Assembly: GCF_014207655.1 (NCBI RefSeq)
Contig: NZ_JACHHJ010000004.1
Span: 62,001-126,000, forward strand
Direction of reading: 5' to 3'
From: Geomicrobium halophilum
GTDB taxonomy: Bacteria > Bacillota > Bacilli > Bacillales > Marinococcaceae
Length of the DNA: 64,000 nucleotides
Made by a program: the position numbers and the translations under genes. The notes under the pieces are model-generated. The model was not told where the DNA came from and ran no database searches. It was given only the letters and a program-made list of their open reading frames with translations. Shown here piece by piece: positions 26,621 through 34,445 of this stretch (positions within the stretch are counted from its first letter, which is position 1; each line of letters begins with the position of its first letter).

Positions 26621-26748
26621 CGCCGGTGAGAGCACTTTCGCCGAATAATCGTGCCGTGCGCTGAATTCTCGGGTGCCTCCGCCGAAAAACGAAGGATTGC
26701 GCCGAAATATTGTGTCCTCCCGCCGAAAAGGAGGAAAGAAGCGCCGAA
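26621..26748. repeat. GCCGAAT-core array, ~21-bp pitch (7 decayed copies)
   Basis: CGCCGAA-like cores begin at 26621, 26639, 26659, 26680, 26700, 26721 and 26742, that is steps of 18, 20, 21, 20, 21 and 21 bp. Sequence between cores is not conserved. It lies between the antiporter stop and its terminator. Confidence 0.7.
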
Positions 26749-26751
26749 TGC

Positions 26752-26783
26752 AGGAGCTGCTCTTTTGAGGCAGCTCCTTTTTA
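26752..26783 (+). terminator. Intrinsic terminator
   Basis: AGGAGCTGC and GCAGCTCCT form the stem with a T-run; located after the repeat array that follows the antiporter gene. Confidence 0.8.
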
Positions 26784-26802
26784 CATCATTTGGCTTTTTG
26801 CC

Positions 26803-26843
26803 ATAACAAAACATCCGTTACATTTGACCTGTAACGGATGTTT
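26803..26843 (-). terminator. Terminator of the nitroreductase/trhO transcript
   Basis: AACATCCGTTACA and TGTAACGGATGTT give a 13-bp perfect stem; on the minus strand it is followed by TTGTTATG. It sits just beyond the nitroreductase stop. Confidence 0.75.
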
Positions 26844-26851
26844 CTCCCTGT

Positions 26852-27436
26852 TCATTTATCTTCATGGATCCAAATCGTTTTTTCACTCACGGGAATACGT
26901 TTTGCTTCCTTTTTCTTTTTTGACACCGGCCAGCCGAGATAAATAAAGCCGATCACCGCTCCCCGTTCGGATACATTATACAACCAGCGCATATCTTCAT
27001 GATACGTTGGTGCACCGCTTCGCCAAATTGCACCCAGTCCAAGAGAATGAGCCGCTAATAGCATATTCTGTGCGGCAGCGTGGGCAGCAGCGTATTCTTC
27101 GATATCAATTACTTTCTCTTTTGTGCTCGGTTCTACGACGACCGTAATGACGACAGGGGCACGAAAAGGTTTCTGTTCCGTTTTTATTAATTTCTGCTCG
27201 TTTTCTTCAGAAGCGAGGTCATCCATTTTTTCAGCAGCAATTTTCCGTAATGTTCTTCCTAAAGGGCGGCGTCCTTCACCTTGTTGGACAAAAAACTTCC
27301 ACGGCTGTGTATGATGGTGATTCGGTGCCCATGTTCCAGCCTCAAGGATCGTTTCAATCCATTGTTTGTCCACAGGCTCGTCAGGCTGGACTTTTCCGAT
27401 GCTTCTTCTCGTTCGAATGGCTTCTAATACGTCCAC
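26852..27436 (-). CDS. Nitroreductase family protein
   Basis: A 194-residue FMN enzyme. Signatures are IRTRRSIGKV at the N-terminus (FMN phosphate binding), WAPNHHHTQPWKFFV, AAHAAAQNMLLAAHSLGLGAIWRSG and GFIYLGWP. It resembles the YdjA/YfhC-like short nitroreductases, which reduce nitro compounds or quinones with NAD(P)H. GTG start with GGGGGAAG upstream. It begins 12 bp after trhO in the same direction, forming a two-gene operon. Natural substrate unknown. Confidence 0.88.
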   Translation of the reverse strand: MDVLEAIRTRRSIGKVQPDEPVDKQWIETILEAGTWAPNHHHTQPWKFFVQQGEGRRPLGRTLRKIAAEKMDDLASEENEQKLIKTEQKPFRAPVVITVVVEPSTKEKVIDIEEYAAAHAAAQNMLLAAHSLGLGAIWRSGAPTYHEDMRWLYNVSERGAVIGFIYLGWPVSKKKKEAKRIPVSEKTIWIHEDK

Positions 27437-27448
27437 ATTGCTTCCCCC

Positions 27449-28384
27449 TTATGAATCGACAGATGCACCATACGTTTCCTTGATTTGCGGCCAGCGGTTT
27501 CGCGGGTGAACCCGGCATTCCTCACAGCAAGCTGCTTGCTGTTTTTGTTCACACTCTTCGCAGCAAACGTATTGAAGGTTGCATTCAGGATTGGAACAAT
27601 TAATATAGCGGTCTTCTGTATTTCCGCAGTGATGGCACTGAGCGACGATGGTATCTTCATCAGTATGATTGGCTTTTACAGAAATACGCTCATCGAAGAC
27701 ATAACATTTTCCATCGAATAAGTGACCTTTCACGTCCTGATCTTGGCTGTAATTGACGATCCCGCCATGGAGTTGGTAAACGTCTTCAACCCCTTTTTGC
27801 ATCAGGATCCCGGTCAGCTTTTCACAGCGAATGCCTCCCGTACAATAGGTCAGCACTTTCTTATCTTTGAGTTGATCAATGTTCTCTTCAATCCATTCGG
27901 GAAATTCTCGGGAGGTATTTACATCCGGTTTAATAGCGCCTCTAAAATGACCGATTTCATATTCGTAGTCATTCCGACCATCCAACACGATTGTGTCTTC
28001 ATCTTGAAGTGCTTCGTGGAATTCCTTCGGCGTTAAATATGTGCCACCGACTTCATTTGGGTTGACGTCATCGTCCAAACGCCAAGTGACAAGCTCTTGC
28101 TTCGCTCTGACGAACATTTTTTTAAAGGCATGTTCTTCAGCTTCATCCACCTTGAACCACATATTGGCAAACCTAGGATCAGATTTGACGTATTCGATAT
28201 AAGCATTGGTTTGTTCGACGGTTCCAGAAACAGTTCCATTCAAGCCTTCAGGAGCGACGATAATCCGTCCCCTAAGCCCCATATCCTTACAATATTGTAA
28301 ATGCTCTTCCGCATACTCTTCGTAATCAGGCATATCTACATATTTATAATAAAGTAAAACTCGATAGTCCTTTTTATCGTTCAT
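27449..28384 (-). CDS. trhO: tRNA uridine(34) hydroxylase TrhO (rhodanese-domain)
   Basis: A 311-residue protein of the YceA/YbfQ family, which installs 5-hydroxyuridine at the wobble position of tRNA in an oxygen-dependent way. The order is an N-terminal acylphosphatase-like region (RVLLYYKYVDM to RGRIIVAPEGLNGTVSG), a rhodanese domain with DGRNDYEYEIGHFRGA and the active-site loop YCTGGIRCEK, and a C-terminal zinc-like cluster (CHHCGNTEDRYINCSNPEC, CCEECEQKQQAACCEECR). The ATG 28384 follows GGAGGG. Co-transcribed with a nitroreductase. Confidence 0.92.
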   Translation of the reverse strand: MNDKKDYRVLLYYKYVDMPDYEEYAEEHLQYCKDMGLRGRIIVAPEGLNGTVSGTVEQTNAYIEYVKSDPRFANMWFKVDEAEEHAFKKMFVRAKQELVTWRLDDDVNPNEVGGTYLTPKEFHEALQDEDTIVLDGRNDYEYEIGHFRGAIKPDVNTSREFPEWIEENIDQLKDKKVLTYCTGGIRCEKLTGILMQKGVEDVYQLHGGIVNYSQDQDVKGHLFDGKCYVFDERISVKANHTDEDTIVAQCHHCGNTEDRYINCSNPECNLQYVCCEECEQKQQAACCEECRVHPRNRWPQIKETYGASVDS

Positions 28385-28571
28385 CAAGGGTCCCTCCGAA
28401 GATTATTCTTTCCGGAAACTATCGTAACAGATTTATGCGTATTTTTCACGAAGCGGGCTTGTCAAAAAAATGGCCCTCCGCTATTTCCTGTTATATTTAA
28501 GTGAAATTTCAGATAATTAAACGAACGCCTATTTCGCGCACCATCCAAGAGCAAAGCGGGGGAAGATCACC

Positions 28572-28615
28572 TTTAGGTTATATTTCGGTCAAACGCCTTG
28601 AGTGTATAACCTAAA
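28572..28615. repeat. 11-bp perfect inverted repeat, 22-nt loop
   Basis: TTTAGGTTATA (28572-28582) and TATAACCTAAA (28605-28615) are exact complements between trhO and the small Cys-rich gene. No T-run follows on either strand, so a terminator is not evident; an operator or short element end is possible. Confidence 0.4.
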
Positions 28616-28636
28616 TTCATTTTCCTCTCCCCCTAT

Positions 28637-28858
28637 CTATATAAGCGAGGTGATAGCACTTGCCTCCGGTAGACCTCCCAGACAGCAAACAATGGAACAG
28701 TCATCCATGTGTTTACTATTTCCTTGACACTGTACGTATGACCCATACTTAAGCAAGACATGATGGAAAGGGTCTTTGAGAAATCGTTCAGGGCTCTCCG
28801 CCAGGAAAGGGGATTTCATACTTTTAATGGCCCTACCGACTCTTCGATTCACTGCCAC
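28637..28858 (-). CDS. Possible small cysteine-containing protein
   Basis: Up to 73 residues. The N-terminal part is basic (VNRRVGRAIKSMKSPF), followed by an aromatic segment (DPFHHVLLKYGSYVQCQG) and a Cys cluster (MDDCSIVCCLGGLPEAS). I do not recognise it. GTG starts at 28858 or 28852 are available, the latter 5 nt after GGGGTG. It begins 18 bp after the DUF3231 gene in the same direction, so it could be the last gene of that operon. Confidence 0.4.
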   Translation of the reverse strand: MAVNRRVGRAIKSMKSPFLAESPERFLKDPFHHVLLKYGSYVQCQGNSKHMDDCSIVCCLGGLPEASAITSLI

Positions 28859-28876
28859 CCCATGATTTTAGCCTTT

Positions 28877-29881
28877 TCAAGGCTTTTCTAGTTCTTCCCG
28901 ATCTGGGGATGGCGGCGGCTGTTCCAGCCAGCCATTGTCAATCATGAGATTAGCGCCATCCTTTGCCATTTGAGCCACCTCTAGCATCAAACGGCCATAA
29001 TCCGCTCCCAGATCACGCCGCGGGCTGGCCGCAGTGGCCAATCCGTAATTGCCAATCCCACTATCGATTAACGTCGTGGTATGAAAGGTCATCAACTTAT
29101 CAGAAAATGGAGAGACCGTTGAATCCGTAATTTGATCCTCCCAACTCTTTGGAGAAGGCAGATCTTCTTCTACTAGCAGCGAATGGAAAATTTCCATGTG
29201 TTTATGAGCAATCTCTTTTCCACGCACAAAAAATTTTTTTACTTTTGTATCCTTGGCCGCTTGAGCAAAGCCCATCATAAGCGCTTTTCCCATCCCATTT
29301 GTTTGAGCATTCATGAAAATATGCGAGATTTCGACGGCACTCAGCGGCCGGCGTTCTCTTAAAAATCCCGCAAGAAAGCTTTGTTTTTCTACAAAATCCA
29401 CGTGATTCGGTGCTGGGATAGATGGAGGCCGATTATAAAGCCCTTTGGATAATAACGTCTCTTTCGCTTTCTCGTGTAGCTCTGTGCCTTGCTGGAGAAC
29501 TGTATGACAGACCTTCGTCACATCAGAACGTGTAACGAAAGGGATAGCTGCCCCGGAAGTTGCGATAGAAACGACTGCAAGTTGCCGGACATACTCTAGC
29601 ATGAACGCATCACTAAACAGACGTGGAGCGGAAGGCTGCACATCTTCATCCGTGAAACCAACCGGAATCGCCATTTGTTCGCTATGGTATACCTCTTCGG
29701 CCACGCTTAGATCTTTTTGCTGGTGATTTAGGGCTAATTGTATCACTTCACGGATATCCGGGTCTTCCACTTTTTCAAGAAAGTACCTCATCATACATAA
29801 AGCCAGACTATTTTTCGTATAAAAACCCCACAGCACGCTGATTTCAGACGACGTTAAAGGGGCGTGGTGATTCGTTTCCAT
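28877..29881 (-). CDS. DUF3231 family protein (paralogue 1)
   Basis: A 334-residue all-helical protein built of two related halves of ~165 residues. Each starts with a similar motif: LTSSEISVLWGFYTKNSLALCMMRYFLE near residue 9 and LSAVEISHIFMNAQTNGMGKALMMGF near residue 180, so it is an internal duplication. The C-terminus DGANLMIDNGWLEQPPPSPDRE is typical of DUF3231. The family is common in spore formers, with no established activity; the four-helix halves recall ferritin-like bundles. The ATG follows AGAGGTG. It lies downstream of a squalene-synthase-like gene group. A paralogue is at 57368-58387. Confidence 0.85.
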   Translation of the reverse strand: METNHHAPLTSSEISVLWGFYTKNSLALCMMRYFLEKVEDPDIREVIQLALNHQQKDLSVAEEVYHSEQMAIPVGFTDEDVQPSAPRLFSDAFMLEYVRQLAVVSIATSGAAIPFVTRSDVTKVCHTVLQQGTELHEKAKETLLSKGLYNRPPSIPAPNHVDFVEKQSFLAGFLRERRPLSAVEISHIFMNAQTNGMGKALMMGFAQAAKDTKVKKFFVRGKEIAHKHMEIFHSLLVEEDLPSPKSWEDQITDSTVSPFSDKLMTFHTTTLIDSGIGNYGLATAASPRRDLGADYGRLMLEVAQMAKDGANLMIDNGWLEQPPPSPDREELEKP

Positions 29882-30029
29882 CTTTTCACCTCTATTTCTG
29901 TTCTTTACATGTAGTATTTACCCTTCCTTCTCATTTATTCCATTAATTTCTCCGTAAAGTTCTTTAACCAATAAAGGCTCTCTTTTCCGTATATCACTTA
30001 TTTCATTGATATTTAAACGATAAATGAAG

Positions 30030-30101
30030 TTAACAAATAGCCCCTGTAAAAAAAACAAGGGCAGGAACGGCAAAGGCCATATTAAGAAATACCCGCTTCA
30101 T
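30030..30101 (-). CDS. Possible 23-residue hydrophobic peptide
   Basis: An ATG overlapping the 3' end of the squalene-synthase-like gene opens MKRVFLNMAFAVPALVFF and five more residues. One membrane helix with a positive start is the only visible feature. Overlap suggests coupling, but no clear ribosome site is seen. Confidence 0.25.
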   Translation of the reverse strand: MKRVFLNMAFAVPALVFFTGAIC

Positions 30102-30915
30102 AAACCGCTTGCGATACCAATTGTTCGACGGCAGATCGACTAAGCTTTTCTTCATGATTTGCAATCGCAGCGAGTGTACCATGGGCAAGCATGAGCGGAA
30201 TTTTGCAGAATATATGGATGTGGCCAGGGGGGATGCTTTCCAGATAAGCATCTGCGGAGGCGATGTTTGCTCTCGCATAAGCAAACATCTCTTCTTCTTT
30301 CCATTCATTTGGAAAGAAATCAACACCCCGATCCAGATCTTCCGAGCGATTACGAATTATATTGACGGATTGCAAGCCACGGCCAAAGGCGACAGCTAAG
30401 TCTCGATCTGTATTGAGATTGTCATACCATTCCCATAGATCGGAGAGCAGGAGACCCACAAGGCCGGCCACGTAGTAGGTGTAATCATCAAGATCCTCTT
30501 TGTTCTCGATATACCAATCTTTTTCCACCCACTTGGCCATCCCCTCTGCCATGGTGGAAGTATAATATAATATCCTCGGAGTGAGGGGTTCAGGAGTGAG
30601 CATGATCCAATCACTCAGACGCAACGTAACCTCCGGCAGCATGGCTTGATAGGACTTGGATAAGATGTGCAATTCCGTCTGCATTTCGGTGTGGTCGGTA
30701 TGTTTTTTCAAGATTTCACTAACGGATCGAAGTAAATGAATCTTATTCTCGGGCGTCAGGTCGGGATGATCTTCGATTTCATCGATCGCTCTCATGGCTA
30801 AATAAGCCCCTGCCACTCCCTCTTGTAATCCCGGAGACAGGTAGCTGATCGGAATGAAGAACGTCCGACTAGTTGTCTTCAACATATTCATCGCATCCGT
30901 GTATAGATGACTCAT
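30082..30915 (-). CDS. Squalene/phytoene synthase family protein with altered second Asp motif
   Basis: A 277-residue, mostly helical prenyltransferase-fold protein. The first Asp-rich motif DEIED is present near residue 43 (AMRAIDEIEDHPD). The second, usually D-x-x-E-D in NILRDVGED-like sequences, reads NIIRNRSEDLDRGVDFFP here, so the first Asp is Asn. Head-to-head condensation may therefore be weakened, or the enzyme may act as a prenyl-diphosphate phosphatase as reported for the related YisP of B. subtilis. The ATG overlaps the stop of the upstream CBO0543-like gene (GAGGAGGAAATTAA precedes). It is embedded in an operon of membrane proteins of unknown role. Confidence 0.82.
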   Translation of the reverse strand: MSHLYTDAMNMLKTTSRTFFIPISYLSPGLQEGVAGAYLAMRAIDEIEDHPDLTPENKIHLLRSVSEILKKHTDHTEMQTELHILSKSYQAMLPEVTLRLSDWIMLTPEPLTPRILYYTSTMAEGMAKWVEKDWYIENKEDLDDYTYYVAGLVGLLLSDLWEWYDNLNTDRDLAVAFGRGLQSVNIIRNRSEDLDRGVDFFPNEWKEEEMFAYARANIASADAYLESIPPGHIHIFCKIPLMLAHGTLAAIANHEEKLSRSAVEQLVSQAVYEAGIS

Positions 30916-31397
30916 TTAATTTCCTCCTCGTCATATTTCTTTGATAACCATTTCGATGTAAAGAGAATTCCTCTACTTCCTAAAAAAATAACTGTTAGTG
31001 ATACTATATTATGAAGACATGTCCATCTTTTCCATATGATTAGATCTGTCTTTCTTTCCAAAACAAACTCGATGACGGTGTGTACACCACTATAAAGAAG
31101 GGCTTGTCCGATCATTCCTCCCATTTTCGATCGGGAAGTCGTTTGATTAAACCATACACAAAAAAGGGGAAGAATAAGGTGTTCATAAAGGACGTGCGTA
31201 TTAAAATATTTTGGCAGAAAGCGTATGGGAAACGCCAACCTTTTTTGTTTAACCACGATTTTAGCAATTAAAGGGGCTAAAAACCCAGTAGAACAGAAAA
31301 CGATGATCCAGTCTTTCACAGGCTTTTTACGAAGTGAAAAAGGCAAACAAACGAAACCGAACACTAGAAATGCACGTAATATGACTCGTTCTAACAT
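30912..31397 (-). CDS. Four-helix membrane protein, CBO0543-like
   Basis: A 161-residue hydrophobic protein with segments at ~1-20, ~25-45, ~70-85 and ~125-145. The RFLPKYFNTHVLYEHLILPLF and GVHTVIEFVLERKTDLI pieces, with a conserved-looking WTCLHN, suggest the uncharacterised CBO0543 family common in endospore formers; I state this from memory. The ATG 31397 follows AAGGAGG by 6 nt; the upstream GTG would put that site inside the gene. It overlaps the next gene by 4 nt. Confidence 0.6.
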   Translation of the reverse strand: MLERVILRAFLVFGFVCLPFSLRKKPVKDWIIVFCSTGFLAPLIAKIVVKQKRLAFPIRFLPKYFNTHVLYEHLILPLFCVWFNQTTSRSKMGGMIGQALLYSGVHTVIEFVLERKTDLIIWKRWTCLHNIVSLTVIFLGSRGILFTSKWLSKKYDEEEIK

Positions 31398-31412
31398 GAC
31401 ATCCTCCTTCAC

Positions 31413-31883
31413 TCAGCCCTCTAATTTAGCAACACCTAAGGCAAGGTGATCCCATAGTATCTTTTCCACCTTATCCACTCGTTCTGGGTGACATTCTATG
31501 ACCAGTATGACTTCCGATTTTTTTCCTTTAAGCAGCCTTTTTCTTTTATAAATCACTTTATAAATCAGTACATCAATGCTAAAACCTAACAAAAATCCGC
31601 ATGCACCAGCAATAAGCCCCCACCAGATGGGTCCCCATTCCAACGCGAACCCAATACTAGTCCCGGCGACTGATAAAGCCACAGCCAGAGCCGCACCCTT
31701 ATCAAACAAACTCACCCCATCTGCACGATGGAGCGTGTCAAACAATCTTCGGTTTTCTATCCGATTTTCAAGCGAAACAGCTAAAATATTTCCCTTTTTA
31801 ATGCCTATTTTATCTAACGTTGATAACGCTAACTCTACATACGTTGAATGTTCAAAAGTGGCAAAGATTTGCACGCTACTCAC
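31413..31883 (-). CDS. Membrane-hairpin protein with split soluble domain, unknown
   Basis: A 156-residue protein: a soluble N-terminal strand-helix-strand (VQIFATFEHSTYVELALSTLDK), then a glycine-rich pair of membrane helices (~72-110, including GPIWWGLIAGACGFLLGFSI), and a C-terminal strand-helix (SEVILVIECHPERVDKVEKIL). The soluble parts may combine into one ferredoxin-like fold interrupted by the hairpin, as in some DUF1269-type stress proteins. It starts at a GTG that overlaps the previous stop by 8 nt, so it is translationally coupled. Function unknown. Confidence 0.65.
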   Translation of the reverse strand: MSSVQIFATFEHSTYVELALSTLDKIGIKKGNILAVSLENRIENRRLFDTLHRADGVSLFDKGAALAVALSVAGTSIGFALEWGPIWWGLIAGACGFLLGFSIDVLIYKVIYKRKRLLKGKKSEVILVIECHPERVDKVEKILWDHLALGVAKLEG

Positions 31884-32661
31884 CTCGACCTAGAGGGATT
31901 TTCACACGACGTTCTCGATAATGCTGTTTCAAGAACTTTCGCTGCTCGTTCTCAAACAACTTATTATTTTCAACGGTGTTGACGTAGGCATCATATATAG
32001 CAAAGCCATACATAGACGGTAAGAAGAGGAGCCACTGAGGGTGTAAGACTTCTGTTGCTTGACTGATTTGCCCCAAAAAGAGTTGATGCACAGCGACCAG
32101 CAAACCCGAAAAATAGACAAATATAATAAACAACGATGTTACAAAAATAGCAGTGAGCACGCGGTGAATGTATAGTTGACCCAAACCAGGTGTGGCAAGG
32201 GACCAAAGGACTGCCATCATTGGATTCCTTTTATCTAGGTAATTAATTTCCATAGACCCAATGTTGTAAGTGGTAAAATCCGCATTCTCTTGTTCAGCCA
32301 ACAAAAATACTTTATTTAAATCAACTGTCGTTCGATAACTATCCCAAATACCAAAAATATAAACCGGTAAATACATCAACAACCATCTTGGTTCCAGTAC
32401 ATCTTTCACCATCTCAAACTGACCTGTAAACGAATAAACGATACCAACGTTGAGACGAGCCATGACGTTTATGAGAATCTCCCATAAGATTAACGCGAAT
32501 CCCCTCAGATATTTGGATAAAAGGAGATGTCCAAACCCCGGAAAGGCTGTAGACCACCAAGCAATAATATAAGGATTGCATAAATGTAATTGTGTAGTCC
32601 CTAAAGTACTCACATATGCTTTGAAGCGACGCTCTTGATTGGTTTGTGAAAAGTTCTGCAT
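31876..32661 (-). CDS. Polytopic protein with two PGxGHLL/PGLGQLY repeats
   Basis: A 261-residue membrane protein with an internal duplication: each half has a Pro-Gly turn and paired helices, AWWSTAFPGFGHLLLSKYLRGF near residue 38 and LWSLATPGLGQLYIHRVLTAIF near residue 150, each followed by YxFxIWDSYR-like sequence. This resembles TM2-like small membrane domains. A single-unit homologue lies at 58430-58897, again next to a DUF3231 gene. ATG 32661 follows AGGAGT. It is the first gene of the operon running down to DUF3231. Role unknown. Confidence 0.7.
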   Translation of the reverse strand: MQNFSQTNQERRFKAYVSTLGTTQLHLCNPYIIAWWSTAFPGFGHLLLSKYLRGFALILWEILINVMARLNVGIVYSFTGQFEMVKDVLEPRWLLMYLPVYIFGIWDSYRTTVDLNKVFLLAEQENADFTTYNIGSMEINYLDKRNPMMAVLWSLATPGLGQLYIHRVLTAIFVTSLFIIFVYFSGLLVAVHQLFLGQISQATEVLHPQWLLFLPSMYGFAIYDAYVNTVENNKLFENEQRKFLKQHYRERRVKIPLGRGE

Positions 32662-32930
32662 GGTGTTAACTCCTGTTATCAATGTTTTCAATCTCTATCA
32701 AGAGCCCGATAATACCGCAGTTCTACTACCCCTATAAAAATGCAATATTCGATAGTTACTACCAGCGCACCAACCCTTTACTGATCGTTATTTTCTGCAA
32801 ATGCCGCTTTCTTATACATAGAAGGGGCCGTCCCCGCTCCCTTGAAAATGCAAAAACAGCTTAATGGGCGATTTCAAAAAGGACTAAGAATCATCAGAAA
32901 ATATAATGTTATCTAAGAAAAGTTCCTCAA

Positions 32931-33025
32931 GCGCCGAATAAAATGCCAACGCGCCGAATTATCTAGGTCGTGCGCCGAATAAACGTATTGCTGCGCCGAA
33001 AAAAACAGCCTCTGCGCCGAATCCT
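32931..33025. repeat. GCCGAAT-core array, 20-21 bp pitch (5 copies)
   Basis: GCGCCGAA begins at 32931, 32951, 32972, 32993 and 33014 (20, 21, 21, 21 bp). The core is exact in all five, while the 12-13 bp between cores are unrelated. Confidence 0.75.
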
Positions 33026-33472
33026 GTTAGCGCACAATGACTGAATCAGCCACTTACGCCAATGATTGTATGATTCTGACGTCAATATATTGAAATTACA
33101 AGGGGCCCCACTTTCGATAGTGATCTTTTATTTCAAACGCTCTACACTAGCTGACAGCTCCGTTACCAATGCTTCGCACGATGACAAAGTGATTTTCTTT
33201 TTCGAAGAAGCATCCTCTTATAGCATAAAAACACTTCCTCGAGGCAGGCAGATGTTTTATGCCTTTCAGGGCGCATCTCTCACAGGTTCGTAAGTATTTT
33301 CGTTTTTCATGCTTCATTATTCGGTATAGTTTTACAACTTTGACAGTAATCCTGCGGTTTTCCGATGGAACGTTATCCCTTTCGTTTTCCAAGGGGGCGC
33401 CTACCCTAGGCTCCAAAATGCTTTTTATCCTCATTCGCTAACGTTCCCCTCTATTTTCCACTCCCCCTAAAC
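33026..33472. other. 447-bp stretch with no supported gene
   Basis: Between the repeat array and the prpB terminator I see only weak reading frames without good ribosome sites. Codon content looks degraded, as if this were a relic, but I cannot name its source. Confidence 0.3.
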
Positions 33473-33508
33473 GAGAAAAGGCTGCCCCGCTTCTGGGACA
33501 GCCTTCTC
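33473..33508 (-). terminator. Terminator of the methylcitrate operon
   Basis: GAGAAGGCTGTCCC and GGGGCAGCCTTTTCTC (minus strand) form a long stem directly after the prpB stop, with T-rich 3' arm. Confidence 0.8.
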
Positions 33509-33510
33509 AT

Positions 33511-34434
33511 TTACCGCCGTTCTTTGCCCTCTTCGGGCAAAATAGTTTTGGCTACTTGTTCATCGAGATTTTCATAGTCATAGTACTGAATCGTATCATA
33601 CAGCTCTGCCCGTGATTGCATCTGATCCAAGTGATCTTTCTGTGTTCCCTTTTCCAGGATTTCCTGAAATACATCCGCGTAAGCTTTGGATGCGACACGC
33701 ATGGAAGTGACTGGATAAATCACCATCTGAAAACCGAAAGAAGCAAACGTTTCAGCACTAAAGTACGGGGTTTTTCCAAATTCAGTCATATTCGCGAGTA
33801 ATGGGGCATCGATTCGTTCTGCAAAATAACGAAAATCTTCTTCACTGGTCAATGCTTCCGGAAAAATTGCGTCTGCTCCGGCCTGTACATACTGACGAGC
33901 ACGCTCAATAGCGGAATCGCTTCCTTCCACAGCTTTAGCATCGGTCCTTGCAACGACCGCGAGCGTCGGTGCAACCTTTTTAATCGTCTGGATTTTGGCG
34001 ACCATTTCTTCAGTCGTCACGAGTTGTTTTCCATTTAAATGTCCACATTTTTTGGGTAGCGCCTGATCCTCCATTTGCACGGCAGCAACGCCTGCTTCCA
34101 CCATTTCCTTAGCGGTGCGTGCGACGTTAATGACACCACCAAACCCTGTATCGATATCAACGAGCACCGGAAGGTCAGTGGCACGTATGAGATCTTGCGC
34201 CCGATCAGCGATTTCATTCGAGTAAATCAAGCCGACATCAGGCATACCGCGACTTGCCGTATATGCTCCGCCGGATAAATAGAGGGCTTTGAATCCCGTT
34301 TCTTTTGCGACGAGCGCGGACATACCATCATGCGCCCCAGGCATTTGCAAGATTTCATCCTGATCTTGTATCAAGTCTAAAAAAGATTGATAGCGTTCTT
34401 GTTGACTAGACTGTTCAGTTACGATCCAACTCAT
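33511..34434 (-). CDS. prpB: 2-methylisocitrate lyase
   Basis: A 307-residue enzyme of the ICL/PEP-mutase family that splits 2-methylisocitrate into pyruvate and succinate, the last step of propionyl-CoA breakdown. The catalytic KKCGH motif is present (LPKKCGHLNGKQLV near residue 125). Other landmarks are GAHDGMSALVAKETGFKALYLSG, DIDTGFGG (Mg-binding Asp) and ARTDAKAVEG. It is the last gene of gntR-prpC-prpD-prpB and ends in a strong terminator. ATG follows GGGGGATC. Confidence 0.93.
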   Translation of the reverse strand: MSWIVTEQSSQQERYQSFLDLIQDQDEILQMPGAHDGMSALVAKETGFKALYLSGGAYTASRGMPDVGLIYSNEIADRAQDLIRATDLPVLVDIDTGFGGVINVARTAKEMVEAGVAAVQMEDQALPKKCGHLNGKQLVTTEEMVAKIQTIKKVAPTLAVVARTDAKAVEGSDSAIERARQYVQAGADAIFPEALTSEEDFRYFAERIDAPLLANMTEFGKTPYFSAETFASFGFQMVIYPVTSMRVASKAYADVFQEILEKGTQKDHLDQMQSRAELYDTIQYYDYENLDEQVAKTILPEEGKERR

Positions 34435-34445
34435 GTTTGATCCCC

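Noticed and set aside
33147-33434. 95-codon minus-strand frame with several Cys
   Set aside because: Ribosome site is weak, no recognised domain, and it lies in a stretch that looks degraded; could not be supported.
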